A DNA stretch of 64,000 nt, taken from contig NZ_BMNH01000006.1 in assembly GCF_014646355.1 (NCBI RefSeq), positions 63,102-127,101 on the forward strand, in the 5' to 3' direction. Shown one piece after another: positions 58,749-64,000 of this stretch (its first letter is position 1; each line of letters opens with the position of its first letter). This DNA is from Nonomuraea cavernae. GTDB taxonomy: Bacteria; Actinomycetota; Actinomycetes; Streptosporangiales; Streptosporangiaceae. Both the position numbers and the translations under genes were made by a program. Under the pieces are notes generated by a model that worked only from the letters and a program-made list of their open reading frames with translations, was not told the DNA's origin and made no database searches.

Positions 58749-58755
58749 GCGGGAC

Positions 58756-59577
58756 ATGAGCGCGAACGACGGCGACTGGTTCTCACCCAGGAAAGACCGG
58801 CGGCGCGACGGCGCCTGGCCCCCACTCACCCCGCCCCCTTCCCGTTCCCACGCTCCCCGCCCCGACCAGCAGGTCTGGCCGCCCCTGGCGCGGGAGACGC
58901 CCGGCGGCTCCACCCAGCCGCTTCCGAAGGTGCTGGACACCGAGCCTCCCCCGCCTGTCTCGTCCGAGCCGGCCGCGCCTGTTTCCGCCGAGCCGGCCGC
59001 GCCGCCCCCCGCGCGCCGCCGGGGCCGGACGCTCCTGGTCGCCGTGGCGGCGGTGCTGCTCGCGGGCGCCGCCGGCGCCGTCCGCACGTACGACGGCTAC
59101 CTCTTCTACGAGAAGGTCGCCACCGACGAGACCCGGCTGATCTCCGTCGCCCCGGGGCAGGCCGGGACGGCGCACGGCATCGAGTGGCAGGCCACGGTGG
59201 CGCCCACGCAACCGCCGGCCGACAACAGGCACGGCGCCGACGTCGCCTGGCTGAAGATCGACATCAGGGAGAAGGTCGTCGACCAGGGCAGCGCGACCAT
59301 GACCGCGGAGCCCGGCGAGATCCAGCTCCAGGACCGCGCCGGACGCGCCTGGACCGTGGAGCTGCTGGACGCGGACCGGCCGACGGATCGGCTGGACGTG
59401 GGCAAGGAGTACGTGCTGGAAGGGGTGGCCATCGTGCCCGCGCGGCTCGCGGACGAGGTCGAGCTCTCCTTCAGGCCGAGCACCTACCGCTCGGACACGC
59501 CGACCGAGGACCTCTTCAAGCGCGACACCGTGGCGGCGCTGGAGCCGAACACCGAGGTGCTGAGGTTCAGACGGTGA
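58756..59577 (+). CDS. Single-pass membrane protein with extracytoplasmic beta domain (3 of 3)
   Basis: 273 aa, 7 bp after the previous gene (GAGCGGGA before the ATG). A Pro-rich, disordered cytoplasmic N-terminus of about 88 residues with twice-repeated (V)S(S/A)EPAAP, a membrane helix (TLLVAVAAVLLAGAAGAV), then a beta domain (GIEWQATVAPTQPPADN...VAWLKIDIREKVVDQGSATMTAEPGEIQL). Its 3' end overlaps the convergent polytopic membrane gene by 11 bp. Confidence 0.8.
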   Translation: MSANDGDWFSPRKDRRRDGAWPPLTPPPSRSHAPRPDQQVWPPLARETPGGSTQPLPKVLDTEPPPPVSSEPAAPVSAEPAAPPPARRRGRTLLVAVAAVLLAGAAGAVRTYDGYLFYEKVATDETRLISVAPGQAGTAHGIEWQATVAPTQPPADNRHGADVAWLKIDIREKVVDQGSATMTAEPGEIQLQDRAGRAWTVELLDADRPTDRLDVGKEYVLEGVAIVPARLADEVELSFRPSTYRSDTPTEDLFKRDTVAALEPNTEVLRFRR

Positions 59578-60865
59578 ACGACTGGCCGCGCAGCCTGGCC
59601 CGGGTGGCCGCGAGGTCGAACGTGGCCGCGAGCAGGGCCATGGTGATCACGGTGACCAGCAGGTCGCGGACGAAGTCGATCGGCGGCCCGAGATGGAACC
59701 AGGCCCAGTCGACCTGCGAGCCGATGAGCGTCCGGACCGCCCGATCGGCGTACCGCGCGCCCACCGCGATGGCCACGTAACACAGGCACATCATGCCGAA
59801 CAGGGGCGCGCCGCCCCTGACGATCAGCCGGAAGGCGTTGGCCAGCGGCACCCAGCGGTCCCGGAAACCGCCGGTCACCCGGTCGATCGACTTCTGGGTC
59901 AGGTCGTGGCTCTGCTCCAGGCGATCCACCCCGCGCTCGAACCGGGTGCCCTTGACCAGGGTGCGGGTGTCGTCGGCGAAGGCGCCGAAGACCAGCAGCG
60001 CCACGGTGAGCCAGGCCAGCGGGATCACCACGGCGTCGACGAACAGCGGCCAGATCTCGCTCATGGCGCCACCGACGTCCTTCCAGCCGGGGACGGTCTC
60101 CTTGGCCTGCGCCAGGACCTCTTCGGCGCCGGTCACGACGGCGCGGCTCTCCATCCACTCCGAACGGGCGTCGGCGATGGCGACCGTGGCGTTCAGCCCG
60201 TAGAAGACGAAGGCGAACTCGGAGAAGGCCGCCGCGAAGCCGTGGAACCCGCTCCTGCCCTTCTCCACCAGCTTCGCGAACAGCGTCTTCAACCCGAAGG
60301 CGACGACCATCGCGCCCAGGGACACCCGCCAGTCGAGATCGATCAGACTGCCGCCGACCTGCGTCTCCTCGCCGAACCAGGCGGCGTCGGTCAGGTCGTG
60401 GAAGTGGTGGAGCAGGTCCATCTGCTGGAAATCGCGGGCGTCCTCCACGTGGAAGCCCCAGGCCAGGTAGAGCGCGGCGAAGGTGGGGGCGACCCGGTCC
60501 AGGGCCCGGAAGAAGCGCTCGTCGCGCACGCCGTCGGCGGCACGGGCGCGCATCTCCCACAGCGCGCCGCGCAGGCTATGCAGCATGCCGGTGACGACCG
60601 TCATCGCCGCCAGGACGACGAGCGTGAGGAGCGTCATCGTGACCACGAGGCGGACCTGGCGGAAGTCTCCGTACGCGACCTCCGTCGCGCCGTACAGCAA
60701 CACGAAGCGCACCAGCTGGCCGGCGGAGAACCACAGGATCAGCGGCAACGCGCATTTCCCCAGCAGGCGCAGGGTGTGCGCGGGCAGCGAGAACGGCGAA
60801 GGCATCCTCTGAGCCGGATAGGGCGCCGGTCGGGGCGGTGCCGCCACTCCTGACGAACCTGACAT
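59567..60865 (-). CDS. Polytopic membrane protein of unknown family
   Basis: 432 aa from ATG 60865 (leaderless); ATG 60805 is an alternative. At least five to six hydrophobic helices (LVVTMTLLTLVVLAAMTVVTGML; LGAMVVAFGLKTLFAKL; IPLAWLTVALLVFGAF; PLFGMMCLCYVAIAVGARY; LLVTVITMALLAATFDLAA) separated by long soluble loops, including a charged stretch RGVDRLEQSHDLTQKSIDRVTGGFRDRW. No transporter signature seen. The convergent overlap with the third beta-domain gene suggests it belongs to the same functional cluster. Confidence 0.78.
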   Translation of the reverse strand: MSGSSGVAAPPRPAPYPAQRMPSPFSLPAHTLRLLGKCALPLILWFSAGQLVRFVLLYGATEVAYGDFRQVRLVVTMTLLTLVVLAAMTVVTGMLHSLRGALWEMRARAADGVRDERFFRALDRVAPTFAALYLAWGFHVEDARDFQQMDLLHHFHDLTDAAWFGEETQVGGSLIDLDWRVSLGAMVVAFGLKTLFAKLVEKGRSGFHGFAAAFSEFAFVFYGLNATVAIADARSEWMESRAVVTGAEEVLAQAKETVPGWKDVGGAMSEIWPLFVDAVVIPLAWLTVALLVFGAFADDTRTLVKGTRFERGVDRLEQSHDLTQKSIDRVTGGFRDRWVPLANAFRLIVRGGAPLFGMMCLCYVAIAVGARYADRAVRTLIGSQVDWAWFHLGPPIDFVRDLLVTVITMALLAATFDLAATRARLRGQSFTV

Positions 60866-60872
60866 TTGCCGA

Positions 60873-60878
60873 ATCGTA
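60873..60878 (-). promoter_or_regulatory. -10 box of the polytopic membrane gene
   Basis: TACGAT on the minus strand, ending 7 nt before ATG 60865; no SD. It supports this start and a leaderless mRNA. Confidence 0.6.
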
Positions 60879-61029
60879 GCGGTCTGCCTCTTCTGTCGCA
60901 GCCCGGACCGGCAACCCGCGGCCACCACGAACGGCGGCAGGCGGAGCCCCGACGAGGGTCAGGAATCCCTACCGTCACATCTCCGGGACCTCCGGCGCAT
61001 CGGCGCGAACCCTGCGGGACCATGGCGGC

Positions 61030-61584
61030 ATGGAACCTCTGTCCGCGCTCGACCCCGACCCTCGCCTGGTCGGGGAGCGGCTGCGGCGGCTGCGCCACGC
61101 GCGGGGGGTGTCGCTGTCGGAGCTCGCCAGGCGGGCGGGCATCGGCGAGGCGACGCTGTCCGGCGTCGAGACCGGCACCCGCGACATCACGCTGGAGGCG
61201 CTCTGGGCCATCACCGCCCAGCTCGGCGTGCCCATCGGCGCGATCCTGGACACGCCGCCCGAGCCGAGGCTGGTGCGCGGCGCCGTGATCGAGGCGGCGC
61301 TGCTGGAGGTGTTCGAGGAGGAGGGGGCGACCTTCGAGCTCTATCGGCTCCGGGTGCCGCCCGGCACCACGCAGACGTCGCGGGCGCACCGCGAGGGGGT
61401 GAGCGAGCACCTCACGGTCTTCAGCGGCACGCTGATCGCCGGGCCGCTGGAGGCGCCCCTCACGGCCGGGCCGGGGCACCACATCGCGTGGCGGTCGGAC
61501 GTGCCCCACGGCTATCGGGCGATCGGCCTCGAAGAGGTGCGGGCCACGCTGCTGATGCGCCACCCGGCGCGGCAAGGCCGGTAG
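61030..61584 (+). CDS. XRE-cupin transcriptional regulator
   Basis: 184 aa. N-terminal HTH_3 (VGERLRRLRHARGVSLSELARRAGIGEATLSGVETGTRDITLEALWAITAQLGV) followed by a C-terminal cupin (TFELYRLRVPPGTTQTSRAHREGVSEHLTVFSGTLIAGP...GPGHHIAWRSDVPHGY), which binds a small ligand or metal. Regulators of this class often control amino-acid or polyamine metabolism; the target here is unknown. Confidence 0.92.
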   Translation: MEPLSALDPDPRLVGERLRRLRHARGVSLSELARRAGIGEATLSGVETGTRDITLEALWAITAQLGVPIGAILDTPPEPRLVRGAVIEAALLEVFEEEGATFELYRLRVPPGTTQTSRAHREGVSEHLTVFSGTLIAGPLEAPLTAGPGHHIAWRSDVPHGYRAIGLEEVRATLLMRHPARQGR

Positions 61585-61597
61585 CGGACACGGAAGA

Positions 61598-61623
61598 GGC
61601 CCGCGCCGTTGCCGGCGCGGGCC
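61598..61623. terminator. Bidirectional terminator between cupin regulator and DUF1416 gene
   Basis: 10-bp perfect stem GGCCCGCGCC (61598-61607) / GGCGCGGGCC (61614-61623), 6-nt loop, followed by CCCTC. Confidence 0.9.
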
Positions 61624-61641
61624 CCCTCGGACGAGCAGTGG

Positions 61642-61944
61642 TCAGACGGCCACCGCCAGCTGGGACACCTCGCCCAGCTTGGCCTCGACCTGGACGTCCC
61701 TGGTGAACCCGCCGCCCGCGATGATGCGGACGGTCCAGTCACCGGGCGCGGCGAAGAAGCGGAAGACGCCCTCGTCGGACACCACGACCTCACCGGTGAA
61801 CTCACCGGAGCGGTCGAGCAGCCGCGCGTAGGCGGTGCCGGCGCCCGTGACCACACCCTGGATCACGGCCTGACCGGCCAGGTCGATGCCGGTCGGCAGC
61901 GCGACCGTCTGTTCGGGTGCTCCGCACCCTGGCGCGGTGGTCAT
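61642..61944 (-). CDS. sseC: DUF1416 protein (SseC-like)
   Basis: 100 aa. A small beta-sandwich: GIDLAGQAVIQGVVTGAGTAYARLLDRSGEFTGEVVVSDEGVFRFFAAPGDWTVRIIAGGG. A conserved Cys sits near the N-terminus (APGCGAPEQ). It is always next to the rhodanese CysA/SseA in actinobacteria (Rv0814c type) and shares one base with its stop here. A sulfur-carrier or scaffold role is assumed. Confidence 0.92.
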   Translation of the reverse strand: MTTAPGCGAPEQTVALPTGIDLAGQAVIQGVVTGAGTAYARLLDRSGEFTGEVVVSDEGVFRFFAAPGDWTVRIIAGGGFTRDVQVEAKLGEVSQLAVAV

Positions 61945-62783
61945 CAGCGGGCCTCCCCCAACTCGACGGGCACGCCCACGAGCGAGCCGTACTCGGTCCA
62001 CGAACCGTCATAGTTCTTCACGTTGGCCTGGCCGAGCAGCTCGTGCAGGACGAACCAGGTGTGCGCGGAACGCTCACCGATGCGGCAGTAGGCGATGGTG
62101 TCCTTGCCGAAGTCGACACCGGCCTCGCCGTAGAGGGCGCTCAGCTCCTCGTCGCTCTTGAAGGTGCCGTCGTCGTTGGCCGCCTTGGACCACGGGATGT
62201 TGCGGGCCGTGGGCACGTGGCCACCGCGCTGGGCCGCCTCCTGCGGCAGGTGGGCCGGAGCGAGCAGCTTGCCGGTGAACTCGTCGGGCGAGCGCACGTC
62301 GACCAGGTTGAGCTTGCCGATCGAGGCGAGCACGTCGTCGCGGAAGGCGCGGATGGAGGTGTCCTGGTCCTGGGCGGTGTATTGGGTCTTGGCCCGCTCG
62401 GGGACCTCCTTGACCAGCTCGCGCGAGTCGAGCTCCCACTTCTTGCGCCCACCGTCGAGCAGCTTGACGTCGCCGTGGCCGTACAGCTTGAAGTACCAGT
62501 AGGCGTAGGCGGCGAACCAGTTGTTGTTGCCGCCGTAGAGCACCACGGTGTCGTCGTTGGAGATGCCGCGCTCGGAGAGCAGCGTCTCGAAACCGGTCTT
62601 GTCCACGAAGTCGCGGCGCACAGGATCCTGCAGATCCTGCTTCCAGTCGATCTTCACGGCGCCACGGATGTGCCCCTTGTCATAGGCACTGGTGTCCTCG
62701 TCGACCTCGACGAGAACGACGTTGGGCGTGTCGAGGTTGGCCTCGACCCAGTCAGCGTCCACCAGGGCGGCGGAACGGCTCAT
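61944..62783 (-). CDS. sseA: Thiosulfate sulfurtransferase (two-domain rhodanese)
   Basis: 279 aa. Inactive N-terminal rhodanese domain (VVLVEVDEDTSAYDKGHIRGAVKIDW) and an active C-terminal one with Cys233 in AYCRIGERSAHTWF. The CRxGxR loop is that of thiosulfate sulfurtransferase. It moves sulfane sulfur for cofactor and Fe-S synthesis. The ATG overlaps the DUF4395 stop (ATGA). Confidence 0.95.
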   Translation of the reverse strand: MSRSAALVDADWVEANLDTPNVVLVEVDEDTSAYDKGHIRGAVKIDWKQDLQDPVRRDFVDKTGFETLLSERGISNDDTVVLYGGNNNWFAAYAYWYFKLYGHGDVKLLDGGRKKWELDSRELVKEVPERAKTQYTAQDQDTSIRAFRDDVLASIGKLNLVDVRSPDEFTGKLLAPAHLPQEAAQRGGHVPTARNIPWSKAANDDGTFKSDEELSALYGEAGVDFGKDTIAYCRIGERSAHTWFVLHELLGQANVKNYDGSWTEYGSLVGVPVELGEAR

Positions 62784-63193
62784 TTCGAAACCTCCATTTT
62801 GGCGGCGGGCAGTAGACGTCGAACAAGCAGATACATCTCGCAGCCAAGGCAGAATCCGAAGGCTGCGTTGAGGAAGGCGGCGAGGAGGGCCGCCGCCGTC
62901 GCCACGAGGGCGAGCGGGGTGATCTCGGCGAGGAATCCGACCAGGCCCACGACCGCGAAGACAAGCCCGACGACCTGCGCGAAACGCGGCGGCCGGGCGT
63001 CCTCGGTCTCCTCCGGGGCGCTCTTGACCAGCGCCTTGAAGAGCATCCCGTACGGCTGACGCCCGAGGGCGCCGCACGCGAACACCACTGCCTGGGCGGC
63101 CAGCAGCCAGGCGCTCCCCGTCACCAGGACGAGGGCGAGGACCAGTGCGGTGATGGCCGCGCCGAAGCGCAACGCTCTAGGATCGGCACGCAT
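62780..63193 (-). CDS. DUF4395 membrane protein
   Basis: 137 aa with four membrane helices (FGAAITALVLALVLVTGSAWLL; AQAVVFACGALGRQPYG; AQVVGLVFAVVGLVGFL; LALVATAAALLAAFLNAAFGF) and a C-terminal CLGCEMYLLVRR whose CxxC may take part in thiol or sulfur chemistry. DUF4395 is regularly found with thioredoxin and rhodanese genes in actinobacteria. Confidence 0.9.
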   Translation of the reverse strand: MRADPRALRFGAAITALVLALVLVTGSAWLLAAQAVVFACGALGRQPYGMLFKALVKSAPEETEDARPPRFAQVVGLVFAVVGLVGFLAEITPLALVATAAALLAAFLNAAFGFCLGCEMYLLVRRLLPAAKMEVSK

Positions 63194-63253
63194 CGTGGGA
63201 TGCTCCTGAAGGGTCGGATGTGGGGCGGATCGGAAATCCGCGCGAGACCGTCC

Positions 63254-63337
63254 TCAGGCAGCACGACAGAGCGCGGTGGCCACGCGGCAGAAATCAACCG
63301 CGCGCCGCTTCGTCAGCAGCTCTGTCGATGGGTTCAT
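63254..63337 (-). CDS. 27-residue cysteine-containing leader peptide
   Basis: The minus-strand ORF MNPSTELLTKRRAVDFCRVA + TALCRAA ends 60 nt before the DUF4395 start. It has the basic RR followed by a CRVATALCRAA-like end of the short leader peptides seen before sulfur-assimilation genes in actinobacteria. Ribosome stalling at the TGC and TGT codons when cysteine is short could control the operon. The 3' flank (GGATTTCCGATCC region, 63219-63231) can form a small hairpin. Confidence 0.75.
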   Translation of the reverse strand: MNPSTELLTKRRAVDFCRVATALCRAA

Positions 63338-63369
63338 GGGCCCGACACTACTAGGCGTCTCGACATCTG

Positions 63370-63819
63370 TCACTTCTCGTCCGATTCGTGAGACGGAGCA
63401 TGAGAAGCCGGGTCAGGCACCGCTCCGGCGAGCGCGGCGAGGACGTCCTGCTTGCGCGGCTGTCCCGACGCCCTCTTCACGATGTTTCCGTCGCCGTCCA
63501 GGACGAGGACCGTGGGCGTGCGCATGATGTCGAGCTCACGGACGAGATCCAGCCGCGACTCCGCGTCGATCTCGACATGCGTCACCCCGGGCACCACGGC
63601 GCTGACGTCGGCCAGGATCCGCCGCGTCGCCCGGCACGGCTGGCAGAACGCCGTGGAGAACTGGAGCAGCGTCGCCCGCTCCCCCAGCGGCGCCCCGAGA
63701 GACGCCTCGGTCAGCCGGTCGCCGGGCCGGTCGCGCACGCGTCCGTCACGGAGCATCCTCACCACCCCGATCGCCAGGCCGAGCGCCAGCGTCGCCAGAA
63801 CCACCCACACACCAGTCAT
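63370..63819 (-). CDS. Membrane-anchored thioredoxin-like protein (ThiX type)
   Basis: 149 aa from ATG 63819 (a TTG at 63831 is in frame). An N-terminal membrane helix (GVWVVLATLALGLAIGVVRML) is followed by a thioredoxin fold with active site FCQPC (Cys59, Cys62) and cis-Pro in RTPTVLVLDGDG. The topology suggests that the redox domain faces the cytoplasm or the outside depending on the helix orientation; basic residues after the helix favour a cytoplasmic domain. First gene of the sulfur block, upstream of the leader peptide. Confidence 0.9.
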   Translation of the reverse strand: MTGVWVVLATLALGLAIGVVRMLRDGRVRDRPGDRLTEASLGAPLGERATLLQFSTAFCQPCRATRRILADVSAVVPGVTHVEIDAESRLDLVRELDIMRTPTVLVLDGDGNIVKRASGQPRKQDVLAALAGAVPDPASHAPSHESDEK

Positions 63820-63847
63820 CGGAGGGTGCAACCACGGGCGGCCCGGA

Positions 63848-64000
63848 TTACTTCCGCGCGGGCGCCTTGACCCGCACCAGCACCTTGTCCGACGGGTCGA
63901 GCAGGTCGAACCTGGCGATGTCGGTCATCGGAATGCGGGTGTGGCGCGGGAAGACGGTCTTGTTCCGGTAGGTGTCGCGGTCGACCGTCCAGGCGTCGGT
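63848..64000 (-). CDS. C-terminal part of an unrecognised protein, cut by window end
   Basis: The minus-strand frame is open from the window edge to TAA at 63848-63850 and codes for about 50 residues ending KVLVRVKAPARK. It contains TVDRDTYRNKTVFPRH and RIPMTDIARFDLL. The basic C-terminus follows a beta-rich stretch. No family can be named from so little. The 28-bp spacing and orientation suggest that it precedes the thioredoxin-like gene in one transcript. Confidence 0.6.
   Translation of the reverse strand, partial: TDAWTVDRDTYRNKTVFPRHTRIPMTDIARFDLLDPSDKVLVRVKAPARK

Overview
The window is high-GC actinobacterial chromosome. The gene set points to a mycothiol-producing, sporangium-forming actinomycete (Streptosporangiaceae, for example Nonomuraea-like; the genus is an inference). 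Evidence is the mycothiol glycosyltransferase MshA, SenX3/RegX3/PhoU, the CarD-IspF-CysS-RlmB block, the MurT/GatD pair, an HbhA-like protein, and many genes in which a TANNNT -10 box lies 6-9 nt before the start codon (leaderless mRNA).

Layout. 1-3.7 kb: a cut DapB-like oxidoreductase, an AhpD-fold protein, then a secreted cholesterol oxidase and a secreted phospholipase A2. 3.7-11.2 kb: a leftward stress chaperone operon (Hsp20, GSP17M protein, DnaK, GrpE, zinc-finger-less DnaJ, CbpM-like MerR, ClpB), preceded by a large LuxR-type ATPase regulator. 14-18.5 kb: pyrophosphatase, an ArsR/SRPBCC pair, a DUF6086-like gene opposed to a divergent second IspF, and a DUF418 membrane protein carrying a coding minisatellite.

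18.5-22.7 kb is an accessory island next to tRNA-Thr(TGT). It holds a NADAR-domain gene, two broken tyrosine integrases, a broken SpdB-like (DUF2637) gene, a two-gene toxin-antitoxin-like pair plus a decayed copy of its second gene, and two partial copies of the tRNA 3' end. This is the footprint of at least two tandem integrative elements.

22.7-30.4 kb: RlmB, a TetR/hemerythrin pair, CysS, an F420-type flavin-fold protein, a DUF2637 protein with a long tail, two GlsB-like proteins, IspF and CarD. 30.6-38 kb: LpqE-like lipoprotein, RegX3/SenX3 facing PhoU across a PHO box, phosphoglycerate mutase, YbjN, MshA, an SDR and a methyltransferase. 38-43 kb: BlaI/M56, XRE-HbhA-DUF2516, an SGNH lipoprotein, an AlaX-type editing protein and an ankyrin protein. 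43-52 kb: DUF2207, a second ankyrin protein, asparaginase, DTD, YgfZ, a Fur-family regulator, a compact short-ORF/structured-RNA unit, DUF2470, nitrobindin, DsrE, GatD and MurT.

52-61 kb contains a poorly described membrane cluster: a HerA/DUF87 ATPase, a membrane protein resembling a degenerate coupling ATPase, three single-pass proteins with beta-rich extracytoplasmic domains, and a polytopic membrane protein. 61-64 kb: a cupin regulator and a sulfur operon (thioredoxin, DUF4395, rhodanese SseA, DUF1416) led by a cysteine-containing leader peptide; a last gene is cut by the window end.

The strongest candidates for something undescribed are the 48.6-48.85 kb short-ORF/RNA unit, the 52-61 kb ATPase/membrane cluster, and the NADAR-bearing tRNA-Thr island.
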